Below, piece after piece: positions 41,942 to 50,664 of a DNA stretch of 64,000 nucleotides (positions are counted from its first letter, which is position 1; each line of letters opens with the position of its first letter). The notes under the pieces are model-generated. The model did no database searches and was not told where the DNA came from. It saw only the letters and a program-made list of their open reading frames with translations. The translations under genes were made by a program, and so were the position numbers. This DNA comes from Natronomonas marina (GTDB lineage: Archaea > Halobacteriota > Halobacteria > Halobacteriales > Haloarculaceae): contig NZ_CP101154.1 in NCBI RefSeq assembly GCF_024298905.1, positions 2,976,001 to 3,040,000 of the forward strand. Reading direction: 5' to 3'.

Positions 41942-42400
41942 ATGGCAAGCGACACAGTCGAAAACATCGAACGACTCCCCGCCGCGGAGATAGAATCCAC
42001 CATCAGTTCGGTCAAGAAGATGCTGATGGTCGGCGCCGTCTTCGCGGTCGTGGGGTACCTGCTCATCGGTTTCGCGCTGTTCCTCGAGCTGACGGAGTTC
42101 CACCCGCTGCTGGACGCGTTCTTCGGCGAACAGACCCAGCACAGTCTCGCTGGCGGCGGCCCCGACCGGGCGGGTGACGGTGCGCTCAACTCCCAGCTGG
42201 CCGCGATTCACAGTTTCCCGTCGATGCTGCTGTGGCTCAAACTCGGCGGCATCGGCCACATCCTCGTCGGCATCTTCGTCGCCCTGGCGGCCATCGTCCG
42301 CGTCCTCAGCCTGATGCCGCACCGGCTGAGCTACGAGATGCAGCGCGCCCAGGAGACCGCAGCGGCCTCCGGCGGCGACGCCTCGCCCGCCGACGACTGA
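41942..42400 (+). CDS. Two-span membrane protein, unknown function
   Basis: A 152-residue protein with a helical N-terminus (VENIERLPAAEIESTISSVKKML), two hydrophobic spans (residues ~28-50 and ~100-123) and an acidic C-terminal tail. A strong TATA-like TATTTATAATTTTT lies about 75-85 bp before the ATG, leaving a 5' leader of roughly 50 nt. I do not recognise the family. Confidence 0.75.
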   Translation: MASDTVENIERLPAAEIESTISSVKKMLMVGAVFAVVGYLLIGFALFLELTEFHPLLDAFFGEQTQHSLAGGGPDRAGDGALNSQLAAIHSFPSMLLWLKLGGIGHILVGIFVALAAIVRVLSLMPHRLSYEMQRAQETAAASGGDASPADD

Positions 42401-42558
42401 CCACGCAGGCCCGCCACCCGTCCATCGACCTCGACGGTACGCGACCCCCATCGGCCGTACCCACGCGAGCGAGGGGTGGACCCGCGTCGGCGCCGCTCGC
42501 CCACGTCGCCGAAACGAGACGCCGGAGCTGGGGCCCGGGCTCCCTACGAGGACACCGA

Positions 42559-42843
42559 ATGACCGTACGCAGACGCGACGTGCTCGCGTGTCTGGCCGCG
42601 ATGAGCGACGCCGAAACCGGCCGGACCACGACCGTCGCGGCGCTCTCCGCCGCCCTCGATGCGAACGAGGCGACCGTCGCCGAGCACGTCACCCGACTGG
42701 CTGCCGGCGATCTTGCCGTCCGGGCGCCCGATGCGGGCGTCCGTGTTACCGTGACCGGCGAGGAGCTGCTCGAACTGGGCGCCGAGAGCGTGGTTGTCGT
42801 TCCCCCCTCGCCGGACGACGCCGGCGGGGACGGGGGCGAGTGA
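42559..42843 (+). CDS. Small winged-helix DNA-binding protein
   Basis: A 94-residue protein whose central region (TTVAALSAALDANEATVAEHVTRLAAGDLAVRA) forms a helix-turn-helix with a short wing (GVRVTVTGEELLEL). The N-terminus VRRRDVLACLAAMSDAETG is the typical first helix of haloarchaeal winged-helix proteins. It could regulate a neighbour. It lies 59 bp before a second regulator gene. Confidence 0.7.
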   Translation: MTVRRRDVLACLAAMSDAETGRTTTVAALSAALDANEATVAEHVTRLAAGDLAVRAPDAGVRVTVTGEELLELGAESVVVVPPSPDDAGGDGGE

Positions 42844-42902
42844 CCCCCGGCAATTATACTGAGCCCCTCCGAACGACATACCGAACGGGGGCCTGTGATC
42901 CG

Positions 42903-43496
42903 ATGTCAGACGCCGCGGACGGCACCGGCGGTGACTCCGAGCACGTCCAGTACGATCCGTCTTCGAGCCAGTACACGATCTTCGAGTGTCCGGACTGTGA
43001 CAACACCGTACTCGCGCTCGGGCGCGACGACCCGCCGATGTCGTGTCACGACCGGCCGATGGAGCCGGTGACCGACGTCGAGATGCGGGTCAAACCGCCC
43101 GAGGTCCGGCAGGTGCTGCTCGACGCCTTCGGTCTCCCGAAGACCGGACTGGACATCTGTCTGTGCGTCATCGGCGACGGTCCCCTCTCGGCGAGCGAGG
43201 TCGCCGACACGCTCGGCTACGACCGCAGCACCGTCACGCGCTACCTGAACAAGCTGGTCGAGCTGGGGCTACTGCGGCGCTCGGAGCTGAACCGCGAGGA
43301 CGGCGGCATCGTCAAGGCGTACCACTCGGTCGACCTCGAGCGGATGCGCCGGGAGACGCTCGTCGGTTTTTACGTGTGGGCCGGCGAGGCGGCGTCGCTG
43401 ATCGAGGAGGCGAACCTGACCAAACAGGACTACCTCGAGGAGAACCCCGACAGGGAGCTGCCGGACGTGTTCTGGGAATCGTTCGCCGACGAGTAA
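42903..43496 (+). CDS. Helix-turn-helix regulator with N-terminal Cys motif
   Basis: A 197-residue protein. The N-terminal part carries CPDC (residues 29-32) and a third Cys at 48, and a CLC pair lies at 86-88, which could bind zinc or an Fe-S/redox centre. The following MarR/TrmB-like winged helix reads GPLSASEVADTLGYDRSTVTRYLNKL, with a helical dimerisation region after it. Cys-rich haloarchaeal regulators of anaerobic respiration (NarO/DmsR type) have a comparable layout, but I cannot confirm membership. Confidence 0.8.
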   Translation: MSDAADGTGGDSEHVQYDPSSSQYTIFECPDCDNTVLALGRDDPPMSCHDRPMEPVTDVEMRVKPPEVRQVLLDAFGLPKTGLDICLCVIGDGPLSASEVADTLGYDRSTVTRYLNKLVELGLLRRSELNREDGGIVKAYHSVDLERMRRETLVGFYVWAGEAASLIEEANLTKQDYLEENPDRELPDVFWESFADE

Positions 43497-43595
43497 GTCC
43501 TTCAGAACCGCGGTAACGTGTGGGACCGACTGCATGTTCGACGGCACCGCACGGACGCGGCGCGCTTTCGTGTCGTGCCCCCTCTCGTCTAACGG

Positions 43596-43934
43596 ATGGT
43601 AGCGGAAGACAGGATTCCGGCGAGCGCGGGGCGGGTACTGGACGGCTACGACGTCGGTCGGGGGTTTGGCGACGCCTGTCCGAGCTGTGGACGGGAGTAC
43701 GCACCCGGCGACCGCCTCGTCGTTCGGATCGAACGGAGCTCCGAAGCGGCGGGCTGGGACGTCCCGTCGGTCGTCTGTGCCGGGTGTGGCCGCCGTTCGT
43801 TCACCGAGGACGAACGACGAGCCGGTGCCGAGCAGATACTGGTCTCCATCGAGGCCGTGCCGGCCCCGATGGCGCTCGTCCTCGACGCCGAGAGCGCCCG
43901 TCTGATCGACCGCTCGCCGAAGGCGGATGCGTGA
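43596..43934 (+). CDS. Small zinc-ribbon protein
   Basis: A 112-residue protein with two CxxC pairs (CPSCG near residue 28 and CAGCG near residue 61) spaced as a single zinc ribbon, followed by a helix-strand-helix region (SFTEDERRAGAEQILVSIEAV). Haloarchaeal genomes hold many such proteins of unknown role. It is about 100 bp downstream of the Cys-motif regulator in the same direction. Confidence 0.7.
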   Translation: MVAEDRIPASAGRVLDGYDVGRGFGDACPSCGREYAPGDRLVVRIERSSEAAGWDVPSVVCAGCGRRSFTEDERRAGAEQILVSIEAVPAPMALVLDAESARLIDRSPKADA

Positions 43935-44060
43935 GAGCCGTCCGAGCGTTCGGTCACACGCCGTGAGGAGGGCGAAATAGTTACGTTCCGACGTTCGCTC
44001 TAGAACGGCCGAGGACGGAACGGTTGGACTCCGTCGACACGCAGCGAACGGTTTCAGGTC

Positions 44061-45140
44061 ATGCACGACGAGGAAGACAGAACGCGGGAGGTCACGACCG
44101 AGTCGGAGGATGCCAGGAGTCGGGCGGCCGCCGACGAGCGGTACCGGAAGGTCTTCGAACACAGCAACGACGCCGTCATGCTGGTCGACATCGAGACCGA
44201 AGCGTTCGTCGACGTCAACCCGGCGGCGTGTGAGATGCTGGGATACAGCCGGCGCGAACTGCTGTCGATGGCTCCCGACGACATCCACCCGGACGACATC
44301 GACCGGGTTCGCGAGGAGTTCATCTCGCAGGTCACCGAGCAGGGAAGCGGGTTCACCGACGATCTGACCTGCCTGACGAAGGACGGTCGCGAGATTCCGA
44401 CCCAGATATCCGGAGCGGCCCTGAACCCTCCCGCGGACGGACGCGAGCCGAAGCGGATGATAGCGATGCTTCGGGACGTCTCCGACCGCGTCCGACACCG
44501 GCAGGAACTCGAAGAGAAGATAGAGCGGCTGGACCGCTTCGCCAGCATCGTCTCACACGACCTGAAGACCCCTCTCACGGTCATCGAGGGGCACGCGAAG
44601 CTCGCACGGGAAACGGGAGACGCGGAGCACTTCGACGCCATCGAGGGAGCAGTCGACCGGATGGACGAGATGTTGACGGAACTCCTGCAACTGACGAGAG
44701 AGGGCGACCTGGTCGGGGAGCGAACCGAAATCGATCTGGAACGCCTCGCGCGCGACGTCTGGAACGACTGCGAACTCGACCCGGCGACGCTCGAGGTCGA
44801 ATCGTCGATGAACGTTCGCGCGGATCGGGACAGGCTGCGCGAACTCCTCGCGAACCTCTTCGAGAACGCTCACGCCCACGGCGGATCGTCGGTGACGGTC
44901 CGCGTCGGACCGCTCGAAACCGCGGGCGAGGCGGGGTTCTACGTCGAAGACGACGGGCCTGGAATCCCGCCGGACGAACGGGGAACCGTCCTCGAGTGGG
45001 GTCACACCACGACCGAGGACGGAACCGGGTTCGGCCTCGCCATCGTCGACGAGATCGTGGACGCTCACGGGTGGGAGATACGCGTCGACGATGCCGAGAC
45101 GGGTGGCGCTCGGTTCGAGATCGTCGTCGACGGGGCCTGA
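44061..45140 (+). CDS. Soluble PAS sensor histidine kinase
   Basis: A 359-residue cytoplasmic kinase. A PAS domain (RYRKVFEHSNDAVMLVDIET...ACEMLGYSRRELLSM) is followed by a HisKA domain with FASIVSHDLKTPLTVIEG (phosphorylated His near residue 174) and an ATPase domain with N box ELLANLFENAHAHGG and G boxes EDDGPGIPP and GTGFGLAIVDEIV. No membrane span. Its signal and partner are unknown; no response regulator is nearby. Confidence 0.9.
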   Translation: MHDEEDRTREVTTESEDARSRAAADERYRKVFEHSNDAVMLVDIETEAFVDVNPAACEMLGYSRRELLSMAPDDIHPDDIDRVREEFISQVTEQGSGFTDDLTCLTKDGREIPTQISGAALNPPADGREPKRMIAMLRDVSDRVRHRQELEEKIERLDRFASIVSHDLKTPLTVIEGHAKLARETGDAEHFDAIEGAVDRMDEMLTELLQLTREGDLVGERTEIDLERLARDVWNDCELDPATLEVESSMNVRADRDRLRELLANLFENAHAHGGSSVTVRVGPLETAGEAGFYVEDDGPGIPPDERGTVLEWGHTTTEDGTGFGLAIVDEIVDAHGWEIRVDDAETGGARFEIVVDGA

Positions 45141-45207
45141 AGACGGGTTCGGCGTCGCCCGGCGACCGATAGAGATGGACGGCCGAGCGGGTCCGGAACG
45201 ACCGCCG

Positions 45208-45633
45208 CTACGCGAGGACGCCGGCGCCGAGGAACGCCCCCAGGACCACGCCGTAGACGACGTGGACCGTCCCGAACATCGTCATCATGTCGCGGTCGGG
45301 CTCCATCCCGATGACCGCCCGCATCCAGAAGGCCATCCCGACGACCATGAGAACGATACCGTAGGCGAGGCCGAGGCCGGCGGCGACGGCGATGGAGTCC
45401 AGCGCCAGCCCGGCCAGCGGGACCCCGACGGCGAAGACGGCGCCGGCCACGACGCCGTACACCAGGTGCAACACCATGCCCGGCATGGCGTAATCCTCCG
45501 GGTCCCCGCCCGCGAACTTCGCGACCAGACTCGCCGTCGGCGGCGGGCCGCCGTCACCCATCACCATCATCACGACTGTCATCACTATCGTTGCGACGAG
45601 TCCGCCAGCGAGACCGGCGATAACTGATGCCAT
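45208..45633 (-). CDS. Four-span membrane protein, unknown function
   Basis: A 141-residue hydrophobic protein with four probable spans (GLAGGLVATIVMTVVMMVMG; PGMVLHLVYGVVAGAVFAV; AAGLGLAYGIVLMVVGMAFW; MFGTVHVVYGVVLGAFLGAG). Internal similarity of HLVYGVVAG and HVVYGVVLG suggests a duplicated two-span unit. Such proteins are frequent in haloarchaea and uncharacterised. Confidence 0.8.
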   Translation of the reverse strand: MASVIAGLAGGLVATIVMTVVMMVMGDGGPPPTASLVAKFAGGDPEDYAMPGMVLHLVYGVVAGAVFAVGVPLAGLALDSIAVAAGLGLAYGIVLMVVGMAFWMRAVIGMEPDRDMMTMFGTVHVVYGVVLGAFLGAGVLA

Positions 45634-45845
45634 GTGTTCGGTTCGAACCGGACGGGAGTGGTATTAATCCGCGATTCGAACGTGCAACGAGCGTACACAC
45701 CGACGAAGCCCGTGGGGGGCAGCAGACGTTCGTTCCGATCCCGGAGGAACCACCCGCTCGCGTCGGGGTCGTTTCGACGCCGAAGGCAGTTCGTCCGGAC
45801 CCCGGGCACAGCTATTTGCTGTGCGCGGCCGTAACCGACCGACGT

Positions 45846-46865
45846 ATGAGCGAGTCCACGAACGATTACGACCACGAGGTAGTGGTGGTCGGCGGCGGCC
45901 CCGCCGGAATGACCGCGGCGCTGTACAGCACGAGACTGGGCCACGATACGGCCGTCGTCGACCGGGGAGGCGGGCGGGCGGCGATGATGCAGGAGGTCCA
46001 CAACCTCCTCGGCGTCACCGAGGAGACCAGCGGCGGGGAGTTTCTCGGTACCGGCCGGAAGCAACTGGAGGCGTACGGCTGTGACGTCCACCGCGACATG
46101 GTCACCACCTGCTCGCGGGACGACGCCGACGGCATCCGGCTGTCGGGCAACGACGCCACCTACGCGGCCGACCGTGTCGTCCTGGCGACCGGGTTCAACG
46201 ACATCCGGCCCGACCCGCCGCTACCCCGGACGGGGCGAGGGCTCCACTACTGCCTGCACTGTGATGCACACATGTTCGTCGACCAGTCGGTGTACGTGAT
46301 GGGCTACGGCGAGAGCGCCGCCCACGTTGCCGCGCTGATGTTGAACTTCACCGACGAGGTCGACCTGCTCACCCGCGGCGACGACCCCGAGTGGGGCGAT
46401 GAGACTGCCGCGATGCTCGAGGGCCACCCCATCGACGTCGTCCACGACGACGTTACCGGCGTCCGGAACGGCGAGGACGGCTGGCTGAAGGCCCTGGAAT
46501 TCGAGGACGGAACCGTCCGCGAGTACAAGGGCGGCTTTGCGATGTACGGCGCCGACTACAACAACGGTCTCGCCCGGGAACTCGGCTGTGACATCAACGA
46601 CGACGGTACCATCGAGGTCGACGACCACGGGCGAACCTCGGTCGAGGACATCTACGCCGTCGGGGACTGTACGCCCGGCCACAACCAGGTGCCGGTCGCG
46701 CTCGGACAGGGCGCGAAGGCCGGCATCGACATCCACTTTCAGTTGCGGGACTTCCCCCGCGACCCCGATCTGCTCGAGGAGGAGGGCCCGGTCCGGGCCG
46801 AGGCAGTCCCCGGCATTCCGGACGAACTCCTCGAACAGGCAGTCGACTTCCACACGTACGAGTGA
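45846..46865 (+). CDS. Thioredoxin-reductase-like FAD/NAD(P) oxidoreductase
   Basis: A 339-residue two-dinucleotide-fold flavoprotein. The FAD motif VVVVGGGPAGMTAAL is near residue 12 and the C-terminal FAD block IYAVGDCTPGHNQVPVALGQG is intact. A CLHC pair (Cys136/Cys139) stands at the position of the thioredoxin-reductase CxxC, but the following residues (DAHMF) differ from the usual CATCDGFF. The second nucleotide motif (VMGYGESAAHVAALM) lacks the standard GGGxSA form. It may reduce a disulfide partner or act in another dithiol/quinone process. No thioredoxin gene is adjacent. Confidence 0.87.
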   Translation: MSESTNDYDHEVVVVGGGPAGMTAALYSTRLGHDTAVVDRGGGRAAMMQEVHNLLGVTEETSGGEFLGTGRKQLEAYGCDVHRDMVTTCSRDDADGIRLSGNDATYAADRVVLATGFNDIRPDPPLPRTGRGLHYCLHCDAHMFVDQSVYVMGYGESAAHVAALMLNFTDEVDLLTRGDDPEWGDETAAMLEGHPIDVVHDDVTGVRNGEDGWLKALEFEDGTVREYKGGFAMYGADYNNGLARELGCDINDDGTIEVDDHGRTSVEDIYAVGDCTPGHNQVPVALGQGAKAGIDIHFQLRDFPRDPDLLEEEGPVRAEAVPGIPDELLEQAVDFHTYE

Positions 46866-47683
46866 CCGGTAACCGTTCGATGGCGCCCCGTTCCGGTGGT
46901 ACGTTCCGACCGAACCGGTCGAGGCACTCACCGCCTCCCCTCGTCCGTTCTCAGGGCTGCTCGTCGAGGGATTCGGTTGCCCGCTCCTGGCCCAGTTCCA
47001 TCAGGTTTCGAGGAATTCGGAGTCGCGGTCGACCTTCGTCGAACAGTGGAACCGCTCGCCCATTCAGATGCGGTGGACGGACGTCTTCGAGAACTCGTCG
47101 GCGGGAAGGTGACCCTCTTCGCCCCCGCTCGTTGACGCGCTCTATGAATTTCAGTTCCTGGTTGAGCGAGATGTTGCCGGAGCGCTCGAGATACTCGAAA
47201 TCGAGGTCGCATCCGGGTCGCCGGCCGCCGGTCGTGACCTAAATACTGTCACCCGTCTCCGCGGGAGCCTGATAATTCCCGAGACAGAGGGGAACCGAGT
47301 CAGCGCGACCGATACCGTCCCGGAGGTGGGCAATCGGTACCCCGTCGCCGTCGAGCCCGGAGTCAACGACGAGGTGATGAACCTGCTCCGAGGGTAGCTG
47401 GAAGTGTATCGAGCGAGGTCGGGAGTACGCACCCGAGGCGGACGTCCTCGACATCGGCCACGTCGCCTTCGAACTCTACGGGGACAGCGCCGGTGACCAC
47501 TCCCGGCAGCCCCAGCACCGCAACGGGAACATCCCGCGGGACTGTGCCGAGGGGTACGACGACGGGCGCGGCACCCGAGACGGCATCGAGTCCGTCGAGC
47601 GGAACCTGCCAACCACCGAGCCCGGAGAGGCGTAGGCGTCCCCGCATCCGGCCGGTTTACCGCGATCCGTACACGCCCACCGC
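46866..47683. other. Degenerate intergenic region, 818 bp
   Basis: No intact gene is seen. The centre holds a start-less frame similar to a TrkA C-terminal domain (annotated separately). Just before it, a frame ending at 47135 reads FGVAVDLRRTVEPLAHSDAVD and may be another gene remnant. After it, a start-less frame at 47381-47635 (SWKCIERGREYAPEADVLDI...) has protein-like acidic composition but no known similarity. The region looks like a decayed locus. Confidence 0.5.
47113..47397 (+). pseudogene. Remnant of a TrkA-type RCK_C domain
   Basis: An open frame without a start codon encodes a segment LYEFQFLVERDVAGALEILE, then EVASGSPAAGRDLNTV, LIIPETEGNRVSATDTVPE and RYPVAVEPGVNDEVMNLLRG before a stop. 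This order matches the ~80-residue C-terminal TrkA-C (RCK_C) domain of K+-uptake regulators. The NAD-binding domain that should precede it is absent, and a TGA stands directly upstream at 47110-47112. I read it as a truncated gene remnant. Confidence 0.55.
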
Positions 47684-48850
47684 TCACAGCTCGCCGTTCA
47701 TCGCGGCGAACAGCCGCGCTTCCAGCTCTCGCGGGGCGTCCTCGGCGGCGGCCGTCTCGGGCAGCGCCACCTTCCCGCCGTCTGGCAGCGGTATCTGGCC
47801 GCCACCCATGCGGGCGTGGCCGCCGGCGTCGGCCTCCGGGAAGCTCTCGAAGGCGGCGTCCAGCGCCTTCCCCATGTGGACCCGGTCGTCGCGCGACCGG
47901 CCGGAGGCGTGGAGCGTGCCGTTCCGCTCGCCGGTGACGACGGCGGCGGTGACGCCCTCGAGTCTGACGAGTTCCTCGACGGCGGTGGGGAGCGCGTCGG
48001 TGTTGTCGACGCGGCCGACGTGGCTGACGAGGAAGGAGCCGTCCACCCGGCGTCGCTGGATCGCCGTCGCCTTCACGTCGAGCGTCTCGCCGTCGACCTG
48101 CGGGTTGGCGATCCGATCGAGCGCGTCCGCGTCGGCGGCCGGAAAGAGGAAGGCGGCGGCGTCGAACTCCGCCGGGGTACAGCCGCGAGTGAACGACGTC
48201 GTGTCCGCCTGGATGCCGTACAGCAGGCCGGTCGCCAGTTTCGAGGGCAGCCCCGTCTCGCCGCCGGCGCGTTCGTACCCCTGCTCGCGGAGGTACTCGG
48301 TGAGGATGCTCGCACACGAACCGCGGTCCGAACGGACGTCGGTGAACGCCTGCCCCTCGCCGTTGCCGGGGTGGTGATCGACGACGGCGTAGGGGTCGAG
48401 TCCCTCCGCGCCGGCGAAGCCGCGTGGCTCGTTGTGGTCGACGAGGACGACGTCGTCGGCCGCGAGGTCGATGTCGGTCTCGATGTGGTCGAACTCACAC
48501 TCCAGTACCGTCTCGAAGGCGCGGTTCTCCGGGTGGCGGATCTGACCGGCGTACTGTATCGTGGCGCCGGTGTCGACCGACCGGGCGAGGGCGGCGACCG
48601 CCAGCGCCGAGGCCATCGCGTCCGGGTCCGGGTTCGGGTGCATGAGGACGGACACCGAATCGGAGTCGGCGAGGGCGGCGACGAACCGGTCGCCCTTCGT
48701 CCGGGAGAGGCGCCGCCACAGGTAGAGACCAGCGACCAGGGTCAGGAGCGCGGCGACGACCACGGCAGCAGCGAGTTCCGGCCGCTGGAGGGCCGCCTCG
48801 AGCAACCGACTGCCGACGGCTGTCGCTTCGTCGGCGACCCGGTTCTGCAT
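47684..48850 (-). CDS. DHH-family phosphoesterase with N-terminal membrane anchor
   Basis: A 388-residue protein. One membrane span (AAAVVVAALLTLVAGLYLW) is followed by a DHH domain with motifs MHPNPDPDAMASAL, VLVDHNEP and VVDHHPG, and then a DHHA1 domain whose GGHARMGGGQIPLP supplies the substrate-binding GGH. The family hydrolyses phosphodiesters such as nanoRNA, pAp or cyclic dinucleotides. The membrane anchor recalls cyclic-dinucleotide phosphodiesterases, but there is no GGDEF-like domain, so the substrate is open. Manganese is the likely cofactor. Confidence 0.88.
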   Translation of the reverse strand: MQNRVADEATAVGSRLLEAALQRPELAAAVVVAALLTLVAGLYLWRRLSRTKGDRFVAALADSDSVSVLMHPNPDPDAMASALAVAALARSVDTGATIQYAGQIRHPENRAFETVLECEFDHIETDIDLAADDVVLVDHNEPRGFAGAEGLDPYAVVDHHPGNGEGQAFTDVRSDRGSCASILTEYLREQGYERAGGETGLPSKLATGLLYGIQADTTSFTRGCTPAEFDAAAFLFPAADADALDRIANPQVDGETLDVKATAIQRRRVDGSFLVSHVGRVDNTDALPTAVEELVRLEGVTAAVVTGERNGTLHASGRSRDDRVHMGKALDAAFESFPEADAGGHARMGGGQIPLPDGGKVALPETAAAEDAPRELEARLFAAMNGEL

Positions 48851-48895
48851 ACCTCAGGGTTGACCGCCCCTGGAATAAGTTTCTTCGGGCGACGG

Positions 48896-49768
48896 CTACC
48901 GGCGGGCGTCGATGGCCGCCCGGTAGCCCTCCCGGTAGGTCGGATACGAGAACTCGTAGCCGAGTTCGCGGAGTCGGGCGTTCGAGCAGCGCTTGCTCGT
49001 CAGGATGCGACGGCGGGCCGGCTCCGAGAGGTCGTCCTCCAGCCGCTCGGCCTTCGTCCGCTTCGGCGGCCGCTCGACGCCGCACTCGTCGGCCAGCCAG
49101 TCGGCGAAGGCCCACTTCTCGACCGGTTCGTCGTCGACCGCGAGTAGCAGGTCCTCGTCGGTCGACTCCAGCATGAACCGGACGACGCCGGCCGCGTCGT
49201 CGCGGTGGATCATGTTCAGGTAGCCCTCGGTGACCGGGCCATCGAGGTACCGATCCAGTCGGTAGCGATCCGGGCCGTACAGGCCGGCGAACCTGGCGAC
49301 GGCGCCGTCGATGCCGAACTCGGGCGCGACCTCGCGGGCGATCCGTTCGGCCTCGGCGAGCACGCGCGTCTTCTCGGTCGTCGGGTCCAGCGGCGTCGTC
49401 TCGTCGACCCAGTCGCCGCCGTGGTCGCCGTAGACGCCCGTACTGGAGGTGTACACCAGCCGTTCGGGCGGCGACTCGCGCGCGCCGAAGGTCTCGATCA
49501 CGGTCCGCAGCCCCTCGACGTAGACCCGCTCTGCGGCCTCGGGGCCGCGGCCGCCCGAGGAGGCCGCGAAGACCAGGGCGTCGACGTCGGGCACCGCAGC
49601 CAGGTCGTCGGCGTTCGTCACGTCGGCACGAACCGCCTCGGCGCCGGTCGACTCGACGGCCGCCATCCCCTCGTCCGACCGGCGGACGCCGACGACGTCG
49701 TGGTCGCCCCGGAGCTGTCGGGCGAGTTCCAGGCCGACGTAGCCGCAGCCGAGTATTCCGACGCGCAT
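48896..49768 (-). CDS. NAD-dependent epimerase/dehydratase (extended SDR)
   Basis: A 290-residue extended-SDR protein. The NAD motif ILGCGYVGLELARQL opens the chain, the sequence LVYTSSTGVYG precedes DWVDETTPLDP, and an atypical catalytic region follows. This resembles YeeZ-like epimerase family members. The C-terminal region (ARRRILTSKRCSNARLRELGYEFSYPTYREGY) matches the usual ending of this subgroup. It starts 2 bp after a DUF5791 gene and is probably co-transcribed with it. Confidence 0.87.
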   Translation of the reverse strand: MRVGILGCGYVGLELARQLRGDHDVVGVRRSDEGMAAVESTGAEAVRADVTNADDLAAVPDVDALVFAASSGGRGPEAAERVYVEGLRTVIETFGARESPPERLVYTSSTGVYGDHGGDWVDETTPLDPTTEKTRVLAEAERIAREVAPEFGIDGAVARFAGLYGPDRYRLDRYLDGPVTEGYLNMIHRDDAAGVVRFMLESTDEDLLLAVDDEPVEKWAFADWLADECGVERPPKRTKAERLEDDLSEPARRRILTSKRCSNARLRELGYEFSYPTYREGYRAAIDARR

Positions 49769-49770
49769 GG

Positions 49771-50196
49771 CTACGTCTTGCTCTCGATGTACTGCTGGAG
49801 GAGCGCGAACTCCTCGAGGGTGATGGGGAACCGACCCTCCACCTTCGACTGGATCTCGCGGGCCTCCAGTCGCCCGCCGAGGCCGGACTCGACGGCCTCG
49901 ACGTCCAGCACCGCGGTCGTCATCCCCATCAGCAACGCGTCCCGGGAGGTCGTCGCAATAGTTTCTGCGTCCGGCGTCTCCTCCAGCACCGCGAGCACCG
50001 CCGCGGCCTCCTCGAGGGTCAACTCGGGGGAGTCGTCCGCCTCGAGGGCCCGCAGTGTCGACTCGTCGACGCCCGAGCGTGCGGCCACCTCGGCGACGCC
50101 GTGGCTCTCGAGGACGGCGAGCAGTTCGGCCTCGTACAGTTCCCGGAGCTCCGCCGGCGTGAGCGAACCGGGATCGTCGACGATGTCGTGAAACAT
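49771..50196 (-). CDS. DUF5791-like haloarchaeal protein
   Basis: A 141-residue, acidic, all-helical protein. The N-terminal part (LTPAELRELYEAELLAVLESHG, then VAARSGVDESTLRALEADDSPELTLEEAAAVL) looks like a helix-turn-helix-type bundle, followed by a C-terminal region KVEGRFPITLEEFALLQQYIE. It matches the uncharacterised DUF5791 family known from haloarchaea. The stop lies 2 bp before the epimerase start. Confidence 0.8.
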   Translation of the reverse strand: MFHDIVDDPGSLTPAELRELYEAELLAVLESHGVAEVAARSGVDESTLRALEADDSPELTLEEAAAVLAVLEETPDAETIATTSRDALLMGMTTAVLDVEAVESGLGGRLEAREIQSKVEGRFPITLEEFALLQQYIESKT

Positions 50197-50275
50197 TCGA
50201 GTACGGGGAAGTTCGCACGCTCGGCTCGTAAGACTCCCGGTTTTCGACGCCGCAGACCTGCCACTTCCGGGATTT

Positions 50276-50485
50276 TCAGTCGACCGTCACTTCGTAGTAC
50301 TCGGTGAACTTCACGACGTCACAGCGACGGAACGTATCGGCGACGGACTCGTCGACGTCGACCGGTTCGTCCGGTTCGAACTGCGAGAGGTGGGATTTGG
50401 CGGGCCAGTCGAGTTCGTCGACGTGTCGGACCCGCGAATCCGCCGAAACCGCGTCGACCGGCCGCATCGTTACGCTCGTATCCAT
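50276..50485 (-). CDS. Small hypothetical protein
   Basis: A 69-residue acidic protein (starts MDTSVTMRPVDAVSADSRVR, ends DVVKFTEYYEVTVD). I do not recognise it. An AT-rich segment AAATTTGAAG lies 30-45 bp upstream and could hold the promoter. Real coding is likely from composition, but there is no further support. Confidence 0.5.
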   Translation of the reverse strand: MDTSVTMRPVDAVSADSRVRHVDELDWPAKSHLSQFEPDEPVDVDESVADTFRRCDVVKFTEYYEVTVD

Positions 50486-50664
50486 GCTACCACGTACCAC
50501 AACCCTCTGGAAGCTCTTCAAATTTTCCCCGGTCGTTGCGATGACTGTTCATAATACCGTCTATATCTTCAATAGAATTGAATGATTATCAACCCTTTCG
50601 GACGGCGTTCGCTTTCCTTCCCCGTCTCGGCGGCGGGACGGGGGACGCAGCGGCGCGACGACGG

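Noticed and set aside
46896-47135. A 79-codon plus-strand frame after the flavoprotein gene
   Set aside because: The first half is basic and low-complexity. The end (FGVAVDLRRTVEPLAHSD...) looks protein-like but no family is recognised; treated as part of the decayed region.
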